Assembly: GCA_963736455.1 (NCBI GenBank)
Contig: CAVTON010000001.1
Location: 2,604,001 to 2,668,000 of the forward strand
Length of the DNA: 64,000 bases
From: DAHUXD01 sp963736455
Lineage (GTDB): Bacteria > Acidobacteriota > Thermoanaerobaculia > UBA5066 > Gp7-AA6
Direction of reading: 5' to 3'
Below are positions 10,128 through 17,679 of this stretch, one piece after another (within the stretch, counting starts at the first letter, position 1; each line of letters begins with the position of its first letter). The translations under genes were made by a program, and so were the position numbers. A model generated the notes under the pieces. The model saw nothing but the letters and a program-made list of their open reading frames with translations, had not been told where the DNA came from and made no database searches.

Positions 10128-10414
10128 TGCCTGACAGCCACTGGTCTGCCCAGTTTCTCGCGAACGCCGAGATCATGGGAAAGGCAGGTTTGGGCTTGTC
10201 GATACCGGCCTGGGCTTTCCGCCGCCGGTGGAAGGTCAATGCCGTTCTCGATCGCCGAACCCAGATCTTGCGGTGGTCCCTTCTATTCGCTTCTTGGATC
10301 ATAGCTTCGGTGCCAGATGACCGCCTAACAGTCGTGAGGCTGCTGGCGATGGGGATTGGTGCCCTGCTTATCTGTTGGCCAAATCCGCTACAAAGGTTGA
10401 CAACCGGAAGATGA
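10127..10414 (+). CDS. small membrane protein, possible immunity partner of Rhs tip 3
   Basis: 95 residues from an ATG that overlaps the cassette stop (TGATG at 10125-10129). A hydrophobic pair follows a basic stretch: ILRWSLLFASWIIASV (about residues 51-66) and VVRLLAMGIGALLICW (about 73-88), with an N-terminal amphipathic segment before it. No family recognised. It resembles the partner of tip 1 in size and predicted location but not in sequence, as expected if each tip has its own cognate protein. The role is inferred from position. Confidence 0.65.
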   Translation: MPDSHWSAQFLANAEIMGKAGLGLSIPAWAFRRRWKVNAVLDRRTQILRWSLLFASWIIASVPDDRLTVVRLLAMGIGALLICWPNPLQRLTTGR

Positions 10415-10440
10415 AGTCGTCCAACCTGATCCCAGGGTCA

Positions 10441-10518
10441 TCAGGCTCAATCGTGCATTCCTGTATTCCCGCCCGTGCGTGTGATCACGCGGGGTGAGCT
10501 GGGGTCAGTCTTCCTATG
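10441..10518 (+). repeat. cassette-leader repeat R4
   Basis: A diverged copy of the leader: TCAATCGTGCATTCCTGTAT, then CCCGCCCGTGCGTGTGATCA and GGTGAGCTGGGGTCAGTC, ending where core homology begins. Confidence 0.75.
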
Positions 10519-12043
10519 GCTACCTCTACGACGGCGGTGGCGAGCGCGTCGCGAAGTTTCCGACGGATCTCGGGGCGACGCGGCGGGAGCTCGCGCGAGT
10601 GATCATCGAGGGGCGAGGGGACGGCGGCGGTGGTGGGGATCACGGGCGGGTGCGGGGACTACTGTCGAATGACCCGACCACGAGGCAACAGGCCGCGGTG
10701 TTCTTCCTGAAGGGGGAGGCGATCCACTGCCCGCTGGGGACGGTGGTTGCGCCTGGACGCCTCCGGCGTGCACGCCGCCCCCGAATCAGCGATTTGCGGA
10801 CGTGCCGTGTCCGAGTCAGTATGCGGACTGGATCGAGGAGCTGGCGGACGAGGGGATCACGGCCGGATGCGGGAGCGGCAACTTCTGCCCGACGCAGATG
10901 TTGGGATCGTGGCAGATGCTGGCGTGGGCGCAGAAGGTCTGGCCGGGATACTGCCCGCTGCCGCGGACGTCGGTGCTAACGTACCGGGACGAAGGAGCGC
11001 GGGTGATCACGGAGGCCAACCAGCTCACCTCTGGCGACGACACTTCGGAGACGATCACGTACCCGCGGGACAACGTGTTCCTGGGGAGCCAGCTGGTCTC
11101 CTCGGCGGTGTGGACGGGGACGACGCCGAGCTATCAGTTCTTCGCGGTGGACCATCTGGGGTCGACGCGGCTGGCGACGGACATGACAGGGCTGATCGTG
11201 GAGTCGTACAAGTACTGGCCGTACGGGGACGACGGTCCGGGGACGGGCACGGCGAACCAGAGGCTGACGTTTGCGGGGATGGAGAGGGACACGGAGAACA
11301 AGCACTACTTCGACCATGCACGAACGCAGGACTTCAACATCGGGAGGTTTGTGTCGGCGGATCGGGCGTGGGGGGGACAGGGGGCGCCGCAGAGCTGGAA
11401 TCGGTACAGCTACGTGATGAATAACCCGACCAGTCTGACAGATCCGTGGGGGTTTGATGCTTCATTCTCGTGCCAGAAGGATGAGAACGATAGAGACATA
11501 CCCGGTACGTGCACCCAGACCGAGGACATAAATGTAGGCGGCGATAGCGAACCAGCCGAACCTGTCACGCCCCAACCCTCCACACCCATCATCTACCCGA
11601 TCTGGCCTTCCACGCCCAGCAGTCTGCCCGGCGGATCGAATAGCTTCGGGCGGTCCGTTATGACTCTCTTCTCCAAGAGCCTCGCCTCACATAGCCAGAA
11701 CGCTTGCGTCACGGGTGCTCTCGTAGCTGGTGCAGTGAGCATTGGCATCGACTCGATTGGACTTATTCCCGAGGCGGGTGGCCTTGCCAGAGCGATCGGC
11801 CACCAGGCCGGATATGCTGGGGTGGTGGCTGATCAGCTCGGCACCAGGGTGGTCAAAGCTGTCGGTGCATCGACAGGCGCCTTTGTCATCTTCGGAGGTT
11901 TAAGTGATGCATCCCCAGACGGGTATGTTGCAATCGGCCTTGCCGTCGGCGGACTCTTTCCAGGTTTAGGTCAAGGACTTGCCGTGGTTTCGATGTTTCA
12001 TGACGCTTACGTTACGGCGAAGGCAGTCGGCCGATGCTACTAA
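10519..12043 (+). pseudogene. orphan Rhs C-terminal cassette 4 (multiple frameshifts in SLH part, intact tip)
   Basis: Starts with the same core (LYDGGGERVAKF). It shares with cassette 2 the deletion after GGCGAGGGGACGGC, and with cassette 5 a single missing C in tactgtCCgaa. A further missing G near 10744 shifts the frame again. From about 10802 the frame is open through the second SLH module, DHLGSTRL and DPWG (about 11452) to the stop at 12043. The tip (about 196 residues) has a Pro/Ser-rich linker followed by a long, strongly hydrophobic Gly/Ala/Val-rich half that could insert into membranes. As a full-length product the core is dead; the tip remains an intact open frame. Ten bases overlap the next gene. 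Confidence 0.75.
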
Positions 12044-12447
12044 CCAAAGACATCAAAGAGGACATAAAAGCGGCGAGGCAAATCCGCTTACCGTGGTGGC
12101 TGTTGTTGGGCCTGGGCATTGGCTCGCTGCCGATGTACTGGCTATTCGACCACTTTGGAAGATTCGGGCTTGCATTGCCAGCGGTAGATAGCATTTTGGT
12201 CGTCGCCTTCACTATTGCGGTAAAGTGGAAGCTTCGGCGGAAAGCGTGGTTCTGGGGGACCATGGCTATCCTCGCCCTGCTACATGTTCTACTGATTCTG
12301 TGCGTACCCTGGCCGACTAAGTGGGTCCCCGCCTTGGCGATTGCAGCCGTCGGCTCGGCGGATGTCATCGTGATGCTCGCGATTCTTGCTCTTGTTGAGA
12401 GATTTATGAATGGCCCAAAGGCCGCGGCCTCAGATTCAGGCGATTGA
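12034..12447 (+). CDS. membrane protein, possible immunity partner of Rhs tip 4
   Basis: 137 residues starting inside the end of cassette 4 (ATG at 12034, cassette stop at 12041-12043). Four hydrophobic segments are visible: WWLLLGLGIGSLPMYWLF, LALPAVDSILVVAFTIAV, FWGTMAILALLHVLLILCV and ADVIVMLAILALVERF, separated by short basic loops. The family is not recognised. As in the other cassettes, position and coupling suggest a tip-specific partner. A multi-pass protein facing a hydrophobic, possibly membrane-inserting tip is suggestive but unproven. Confidence 0.65.
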   Translation: MLLTKDIKEDIKAARQIRLPWWLLLGLGIGSLPMYWLFDHFGRFGLALPAVDSILVVAFTIAVKWKLRRKAWFWGTMAILALLHVLLILCVPWPTKWVPALAIAAVGSADVIVMLAILALVERFMNGPKAAASDSGD

Positions 12448-12545
12448 GATTTAGCGCGCGGTGCGGCTGAGGCTTGCGCACTAGAGGTCGCCGCGGAGTA
12501 GTCGCCCGATTCGAGAGGTAGGGTCAGTCCTGATTCTGCGGCAAG

Positions 12546-12630
12546 GGGGTCAATCGGGGTCAATCGTGCATTCCTGTATTCCCGCCCGCGCGAGTGAGCA
12601 TCCGGGTGAGCTGGGGTCAGGCTTCCTACG
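12546..12630 (+). repeat. cassette-leader repeat R5 (left copy of a tandem pair)
   Basis: A complete leader ending in GGGGTCAGGCTTCCTA that abuts a second copy at a period of 83 bases. No Rhs core lies between the two, so either the leader was duplicated or a whole cassette was lost between them. Confidence 0.8.
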
Positions 12631-12713
12631 GGTCAATCGGGGTCAATCGTGCATTCCTGTATTCGCGCCCGCGCGAGTGAGCATCCGGGTGAGCTGGGGT
12701 CAGTCTTCCTATG
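12631..12713 (+). repeat. cassette-leader repeat R6 (right copy of a tandem pair)
   Basis: A second full leader, GGTCAATCGGGGTCAATCG then TGCATTCCTGTATTCGCG and GGTGAGCTGGGGTCAGTC, directly followed by core sequence at 12714. Confidence 0.8.
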
Positions 12714-13031
12714 TCTACCTCTACGACGGCGGTGGCGAGCGCGTCGCGAAGTTTCCGACGGATCTCGGGGCGACGCGGCGGGAGTTCGCGCGAGTGATCA
12801 TCGAGGGGCGAGGGGACACGGGCCTGACGTGCCCGGCGCACACGAACGCGGGAGGGTTTGTGGACGTGCCGTGCGACACGAATCCGAACGACGGGAAATA
12901 TGTCAACCAGATGGGGGTGGTGGGGATTACGGGCGGGTGCGGGGGCGGGGACTACTGTCGAATGACCCGACCGCGAGGCAACAGGCCGCGGTGTTCTTCC
13001 TGAAGGGGGAGGCGATCCACTGCCCGCTGGG
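12714..13031 (+). pseudogene. truncated Rhs core cassette 5
   Basis: Copy of the start of the core (VYLYDGGGERVAKF, first SLH module with GGFVDVPCDTN and GITGGCGGG). It carries the same one-base deletion in tactgtcgaa seen in cassette 4, which throws the frame out, and homology stops abruptly at 13031 after the GAAGGGGGAGGCGATCCACT region. There is no second SLH module, Rhs core end or tip. It is a dead fragment, but useful for reading the copying history of the array. Confidence 0.8.
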
Positions 13032-13055
13032 AACGACTAATTGGGCGGGAGACGG

Positions 13056-13090
13056 GGGTCGATCGTGCATTCCTGTATTCCTGTTTCGCG
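13056..13090 (+). repeat. cassette-leader repeat R7 (partial)
   Basis: A short remnant, GGTCGATCGTGCATTCCTGT followed by ATTCCTGTTTCGCGC, beyond the truncated cassette 5. It marks the right limit of the leader-repeat family. Confidence 0.65.
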
Positions 13091-13125
13091 CTACGGTATC
13101 TAGCGGGAGTTAGGCCGGCGACACG

Positions 13126-13683
13126 ATGACCTGCGCCGCCTTGGACCGCCTCTACCGCAACCAGAGCGGCTCTTCGGACTTCGTCTTCCTCCACAACGGA
13201 GCGGGGGAGCGCCTGATCAAGTTCCCCGGCAATACCTCGCTGGCCCGTCGCGAGATGGCCCGCCTGGTCGGTGAAGCCAACAAGGCCGCGGGCAAGACCG
13301 GCTGGACCACGGCCCCGGACACCTGCATGGGCACCTTCTCCGATGTCCTCTGCGGCTCCGACGCCGACGCCGGATGGATCCAGACCGTCTACGACCACGG
13401 CACCTCCGCCGGCTGCGGCTCAGGCCTCTTCTGCCCCGATCCCCCCACCGGCACCCTCAGCCGCGCACAGATGGCCGTCTTCATCGTCAAGGGCTACCAG
13501 GCCGACGGCGCTGCGACCCCCGCCTGCACCGGTATCTTCGCCGACGTCCCCTGCACGGGTACCTCCCAATGGGTCCCGTTTGCGCCCTACATCGAACAGC
13601 TCTCCCGGGACAACGTCACCGCCCCTCTTCACTCGCGGCGTGAGGCGAGCCCGGGGGTGCATTTCGGTCGCGGCGAATGGTGA
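13126..13683 (+). pseudogene. truncated divergent Rhs core with SLH modules
   Basis: Encodes LDRLYRNQSGSSDFVFLHNG then AGERLIKFPG, which parallels LLNRMYRTVD to YLYDGGGERIAKF of the long Rhs gene. It is followed by two SLH modules (GTFSDVLC, SAGCGSGLFCP, RAQMAVFIVKGY, GIFADVPC, YIEQLSRDNVTA). The sequence is clearly diverged from the array copies and uses different codons. Coding similarity ends at DNVTA near 13622, just before the expected GCGxG signature, and the frame then runs on into unrelated residues to a stop at 13683. So the insertion of SLH modules into an Rhs core is older than the array. The ATG at 13126 may not be a real start. Confidence 0.7.
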
Positions 13684-13749
13684 CCCGCGTTTGGCAAGCC
13701 GCTCGCCGGTCCGAAGGGCGCAGATCCCCGAGCCAGCAAAGGCGACGGA

Positions 13750-14013
13750 TTACAGCCCGATGAGCGCGAGCTCGTCGAGGAGGCTCGCGACCTGGGGGTG
13801 AGAGGCCAGCTCGCGGTAGAGCCAGCCGTGCCGGTCGCGAAGGTCTTTCAGGCCGGTGCGTAGCGCTTCGCCGTCCTTCGCGGAAGCGGCCTCACGCAGC
13901 CGGTCCACGGCCTCGCGGGAGGACGCGTCGAGCCGGCCCCCGACCTGGTCGTGGAGGGCGTCGAAGGAGCTCCGGACGCGCGAGGCATGTTCGTCGGACG
14001 GGTTTTCCACCAT
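13750..14013 (-). CDS. hypothetical small protein
   Basis: 87 residues if started at the ATG at 14013 (MVENPSDEH); upstream in-frame sequence belongs to the preceding gene. The product is charged and predicted helical, with alternating Arg/Asp/Glu and Leu, lacks membrane segments and has no motif I recognise. It lies 13 bases behind the HAD phosphatase gene on the same strand, so it is probably the last gene of that operon. The start choice rests on that spacing. Confidence 0.6.
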   Translation of the reverse strand: MVENPSDEHASRVRSSFDALHDQVGGRLDASSREAVDRLREAASAKDGEALRTGLKDLRDRHGWLYRELASHPQVASLLDELALIGL

Positions 14014-14026
14014 CGCGATCAGCCTA

Positions 14027-14800
14027 TCAGAGCAGGTCCGGCAGCGATGCGAGCGAGTCGAGAACGGCGTCCGGCCGGGCCGGCGACCGCGCGGCATCGA
14101 ACTCCCGGTACTTGCCGGTCTTGACGAGGATTCCCTTCATGCCCGCGGCCTGGCCGCCCGCGACGTCGGACTCGAGATCGTCGCCGACGACCGCGGCCTC
14201 CTCCGGCCGCACCCCGAGCGATCCGAGCGCCTGCGCGAAGAACTCGGGCGAGGGCTTCCCGACGAGCGTCGCGGCGCGGCCGGATGCGTATTCGAGCGCC
14301 GCCGCGAACGCGCCCACGTCGAGCATCCAGCCGTCCGGGCCGCGCCAGTGGCGATTTCGCGCCAGCGCGATGAGCTCCGCGCCTTCGAGCACGTGTCGGA
14401 ACGCGCGGTTCAAGCGCGCGTACGTCAACTCGTCTCCCATGTCGCCGAGGACGACCGCCTGCGGCTTCGTCTCATCCCGGGTCATTCCGGGGAAGTCTTC
14501 GAGCAAGGCCGGGCGCACGAGAAAGTCGCAGCGCGTGAAGCCCCGGCGCGCCAGGAGGGCGTGGGCGGCCCGGGGAGCGGTGAAGATCCGGCCGGGGTCC
14601 ACCACGAATCCCATCTCGGCGAGCTCCCTTGCGATCGTCGCGCGCGGCCGGCTCGTCGTGTTCGTCACGAAGCGATGGGAAACGCCTCGGGCTTCGGCCT
14701 CGCGCAGCGCCTCGGCAGCGCCGGTGATCAGCCGCGCGTTTTGATAAACGGTTCCCTCGAGATCGACGAGGAGGGCGCGGACGCCGAGAGCCCCCGTCAT
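14027..14800 (-). CDS. HAD-IIA family hydrolase (LHPP/NagD-like phosphatase)
   Basis: 257 residues. Motif I is VDLEGTVY (Asp13 nucleophile), motif II is FVTNTTSRPR, motif III is the Lys of VGKPSPEFF, and motif IV is VVGDDLESDVAGG. The spacing with a large C2-type cap between motifs II and III fits HAD subfamily IIA, closest by eye to the LHPP / HAD-SF-IIA-hyp3 group that removes phosphate from small phosphocompounds. The second acidic residue of motif I is Glu instead of the usual Asp. The start codon overlaps the stop of the upstream dehydrogenase (ATGA at 14797-14800), so the two are co-translated. The physiological substrate is unknown. Confidence 0.85.
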   Translation of the reverse strand: MTGALGVRALLVDLEGTVYQNARLITGAAEALREAEARGVSHRFVTNTTSRPRATIARELAEMGFVVDPGRIFTAPRAAHALLARRGFTRCDFLVRPALLEDFPGMTRDETKPQAVVLGDMGDELTYARLNRAFRHVLEGAELIALARNRHWRGPDGWMLDVGAFAAALEYASGRAATLVGKPSPEFFAQALGSLGVRPEEAAVVGDDLESDVAGGQAAGMKGILVKTGKYREFDAARSPARPDAVLDSLASLPDLL

Positions 14801-15681
14801 GCCGGCGCGATCATCCGCTCGTAGAGCGTCAGGAGCGCCTGGGTTCCTTCCTCGCTGCGGCCCTGCGCCTCGAGGGCCGACAGGAGCTGGTGGACGAGGG
14901 CGACGCCCGGCAGCGGCACGCCCTTCTCGCGCGCGGTCTTCAGGACGATCGCGAGGTCCTTCTGCTGGTGCTTGATGGCGAACGCCGGCTGGAAGTCGCG
15001 GTCGATCATTTTCCTGCCGAGCACGTCGAGCATCCAGGAGCTCGCCGCTCCGCCGAGGAGCGCCTCGTGGAGAGGCCCCATCGGGAGGCCCGCCCGCCCG
15101 GCAAAGGCCATTCCTTCCGAGACGGCGAGCAGCGTCCCGGCCACCACGATCTGATTGACCGCCTTCCCGAGCTGACCCGCGCCCGAAGCGCCGAGGTGCG
15201 TGATGCGCCGCCCCATCGCCGACAGGACGGGCCGCGCCCGTTCGAGGGCCGCGGCCTCGCCGCCCACGAAGAAGGTGAGCGTTCCCTCCTGCGCGCCCTT
15301 CTGGCCGCCGGAGACGGGAGCGTCGAGGAAGAAGGCTCCGGCTTGCGTGACACGCTCCGAGATCGAGCGCGCGGACTCGGCGGCGATCGTGGAGCAGTCG
15401 ATCAGGACCGTCCCGGCCGGCGCGCCGCGGACCGTGCCGCGAGGCCCGAGATGGACCTCCTCGACTTCGGGCGCGTCGGGGAGGCAGGACACGACGACGT
15501 CGGCGTCCCGTGCCGCCTGCTCCGGCGTCTCGCACGCCCGAGCGCCGAGCTCGCCCGCGAGCGCTCGCGCCTTCGACGCGGTTCTCGAGGCGAGCGACAG
15601 CTCGAAGCCGGCCTTGCCGAGGTTGCGGGCCATACCGAGCCCCATCGTGCCGAGCCCGACGAAACCGACTTTCAGCGCCAT
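14797..15681 (-). CDS. 3-hydroxyisobutyrate dehydrogenase-family (beta-hydroxyacid) dehydrogenase
   Basis: 294 residues, the usual family length. An N-terminal Rossmann motif, VGFVGLGTMGLGMARNL, binds NAD(P). The substrate-binding signature is FLDAPVSGGQKGAQEGTL, and the catalytic lysine lies in GQLGKAVNQIVVAG (about residue 170). The C-terminal helical domain ends with FAIKHQQKDLAIVL. It oxidises a short beta-hydroxyacid or reduces a semialdehyde such as tartronate or succinic semialdehyde; the exact substrate cannot be read from the sequence. It is the first gene of a three-gene minus-strand operon with the HAD phosphatase and a small protein. Confidence 0.88.
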   Translation of the reverse strand: MALKVGFVGLGTMGLGMARNLGKAGFELSLASRTASKARALAGELGARACETPEQAARDADVVVSCLPDAPEVEEVHLGPRGTVRGAPAGTVLIDCSTIAAESARSISERVTQAGAFFLDAPVSGGQKGAQEGTLTFFVGGEAAALERARPVLSAMGRRITHLGASGAGQLGKAVNQIVVAGTLLAVSEGMAFAGRAGLPMGPLHEALLGGAASSWMLDVLGRKMIDRDFQPAFAIKHQQKDLAIVLKTAREKGVPLPGVALVHQLLSALEAQGRSEEGTQALLTLYERMIAPA

Positions 15682-15749
15682 GCGTCCCTCCCCGGTGGTC
15701 GGCGATTCTAGTCTCGTGCGGGCGGTAGCATCGCGGCGGGGAGGGCGCC

Positions 15750-16193
15750 ATGACGACGTCGCCGCGCGAGGTCACGGTCAGCGAAACCGCCATCCGGCTC
15801 CGGCAGCGCATCGAGGCGGGCCGCCACGTGCTCGTCGCGGACGAACCGCCTTCGGGCGGCGGCCAGGACGCCGGCCCCGATCCGTACGCGCTGCTGCTCG
15901 CCGCGCTCGGCGCCTGCACTTCGATGACGCTGCGGATGTACGCAGACCGGAAAGGCTGGCCCCTCGAAGGCATCACGGTGCGCGTCGCGCACGAGCGGGC
16001 CTATGCGCGGGACTGCGCCGACTGCGAAACGAAAGACGACACCCGGATCGACCGGATGACGCGGACGATCGCGCTCGCCGGGCCGTTGTCGGACGAGCAG
16101 AGGGCGCGGCTCGTCGAGATCGCCGAGCGCTGCCCGGTTCACCGAACGCTGATGGGCCGGAAGGAGATCGTGACCCGCCTCGAAGAGGCCTGA
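15750..16193 (+). CDS. OsmC family peroxiredoxin-like protein
   Basis: 147 residues. The two family cysteines are visible: one in ALGACTSMTLRMYADRKGW (about residue 59) and one in IAERCPVHRTLMG (about 131). YALLLAALGAC and the long central helix are typical of the OsmC/YhfA group. These enzymes reduce organic hydroperoxides in the cytoplasm through the cysteine pair. Two further cysteines (DCADCETK) occur in between, which is not universal. It is transcribed alone, convergent with the RNase PH gene 11 bases away. Confidence 0.88.
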   Translation: MTTSPREVTVSETAIRLRQRIEAGRHVLVADEPPSGGGQDAGPDPYALLLAALGACTSMTLRMYADRKGWPLEGITVRVAHERAYARDCADCETKDDTRIDRMTRTIALAGPLSDEQRARLVEIAERCPVHRTLMGRKEIVTRLEEA

Positions 16194-16204
16194 CGCCTCG
16201 CCGA

Positions 16205-16960
16205 TTACGTGAGGTCGATGCCCTCGACGTGCGGCGCGAGGGCCTCCTGCTGGATCTCCCGCAGCCTCTTCAGTCCCTTGCGCGCGAGCGCGAGGAGCTC
16301 GCCGAGCTGCTCCTCGGAGAAGGGCCGCCGCTCGGCGGTGCCCTGGATCTCGACGAAGTTCCCCGAGGCGGTGGCGACTACGTTGCAATCCACGTCGGCC
16401 TCCGAGTCCTCCTCGTAGGCGAGATCGAGCACCGGCTGACCGGCGCAGATTCCGACGGAAACGGCGGCCACCGTTTCGCGCAGAGGCCAGCGCGGAATCT
16501 GGCCGCCGCGGCAGAGCCTGGCGATCGCCATCGCGAGGGCCACGCACGCTCCCGTAATCCCGGCGCATCGCGTTCCGCCGTCGGCCTGCAGCACGTCGCA
16601 GTCGAGCGTGATCGTGCGCTCGCCGAGGCCCCGCAGCTCCGTGACCGAGCGCAGGGAGCGCCCGATGAGCCTCTGGATCTCGAGCGTGCGCCCGCCCTGG
16701 CGTCCCTGCGCCGCCTCGCGGGACGAGCGCGTATGCGTGGCGCGGGGGAGCATTCCATATTCGGCGGTGACCCAGCCGCTGCCGGTTCCCTTGAGAAACG
16801 CGGGCACGCGGTCTTCGATGGAAGCCGCGCAAAAGACCTTCGTATGCCCGAAGGCGACGAGAGCCGAGCCCTCGGCGTGGCGCGCCACGCCGGTCTCGAT
16901 CGAGACGGCGCGCATCTCCGACGGTTTGCGCCCGTCGGGGCGCGGTGTCGCGCGGGTCAC
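16205..16960 (-). CDS. rph: ribonuclease PH
   Basis: 251 residues from a GTG that overlaps the upstream stop (GTGA at 16957-16960). Motifs are TGVARHAEGSALVAFGHTKV at the N-terminus, GWVTAEYGMLPRATHTRSSRE, RTLEIQRLIGRSLR, the phosphate-binding region ITLDCDVLQADGGTRCAGIT, and DLAYEEDSEADVDCNVV. It is a phosphorolytic 3'-5' exoribonuclease that trims tRNA 3' ends and pre-rRNA and works as a hexamer ring. It is the third gene of an amidase-GerMN-rph operon. The same gerM-rph neighbourhood is known in other bacteria; the usual RdgB neighbour is not here. Confidence 0.95.
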   Translation of the reverse strand: MTRATPRPDGRKPSEMRAVSIETGVARHAEGSALVAFGHTKVFCAASIEDRVPAFLKGTGSGWVTAEYGMLPRATHTRSSREAAQGRQGGRTLEIQRLIGRSLRSVTELRGLGERTITLDCDVLQADGGTRCAGITGACVALAMAIARLCRGGQIPRWPLRETVAAVSVGICAGQPVLDLAYEEDSEADVDCNVVATASGNFVEIQGTAERRPFSEEQLGELLALARKGLKRLREIQQEALAPHVEGIDLT

Positions 16961-17679
16961 CGGCGCCTCCCTCGGGTCGGACGCACCGTGGCGGCCGCCG
17001 TCGCCGTCGCGGTCGCGGTCGGCGGCGGCGTGGCCGTCGGAGTCTCCGCGGGAGTCGGCGGCTCCGCCCCGGGCGGCTCGACGATGCCGCGAATGAAGAG
17101 AAGCGGCCGGGTCAGGTCCACGTGGCCTCCGAGGGTCTCGGCGGGTTCGCCGTTGACGAGGATTCTCACACGGGAAGTCTCCGCCACGTTCTGCAGGGTC
17201 GTGTCCACGAGCGATGCGACGATCGTCAGCTCGTCGTCCGAGCCGAAGGCGAGGCTCGAGTCCACGGCGAGATCGAGCACCGCCTGGCCCTCCGGGAGCA
17301 GGAAGGCGTTGCGCAGCTGCATCTTGTCCGGCAGGGCCGCCATCAATCCCTCGCGCCGGGGTCCCTTCTGAAGCTCCTCGAACAGTGCGCGCAGGAAGGC
17401 GGCGGCGCCCGCGGGCTTCGGGATGTCCCGCTCCTCGGGGTGCAGGAGCTGCCCGTTCTGATCCGGAAAGAACAGGGTGACGCGGATCGTCTCGATCGGC
17501 GGCGGGAGCGTCGCCCCGGGCGCCGCGGTCACCGGCACGGGCGCCGCGGGAGAGACGCGCAGGAACGGCCGGGGTCCCCTTCGCGCAAAGCGCGGAAGCC
17601 CGCCGCGGTTGACGAAGAGCAGTGCCGCGACCGCGGCCGCGAGCGTTACGAGCAGGATCGCCGCCGCGCGGCGGCTCAT
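16957..17679 (-). CDS. GerMN domain protein, membrane-anchored
   Basis: 240 residues. A single N-terminal membrane segment (AAAILLVTLAAAVAALLFV, about residues 5-23) is followed by a Pro-rich stretch and one GerMN domain (about 64-195) with ETIRVTLFFPDQNG, LRALFEELQKGP, VLDLAVDSSLAF, ELTIVASLVDTTLQN, VRILVNGEPAETLGGHVDL. The C-terminus is a low-complexity Pro/Thr/Ala tail (about 200-232). GerMN domains occur in spore and envelope proteins, and the neighbour amidase suggests a peptidoglycan role here, which is inference. The start and stop overlap both neighbours by four bases (ATGA, GTGA), so the three genes are tightly coupled. Confidence 0.85.
   Translation of the reverse strand: MSRRAAAILLVTLAAAVAALLFVNRGGLPRFARRGPRPFLRVSPAAPVPVTAAPGATLPPPIETIRVTLFFPDQNGQLLHPEERDIPKPAGAAAFLRALFEELQKGPRREGLMAALPDKMQLRNAFLLPEGQAVLDLAVDSSLAFGSDDELTIVASLVDTTLQNVAETSRVRILVNGEPAETLGGHVDLTRPLLFIRGIVEPPGAEPPTPAETPTATPPPTATATATAAATVRPTRGRRR

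Noticed and set aside
6095..13090. CRISPR array or transposon ends as an explanation of the leader repeats
   Set aside because: Spacing is about 0.1-2.2 kb, the repeats are partly diverged and there is no spacer pattern, transposase or target duplication.
14801..15976. A 649-residue form of the HAD protein read through upstream sequence
   Set aside because: The extra part is an out-of-frame shadow of the dehydrogenase; the ATGA overlap at 14797-14800 gives the right start.
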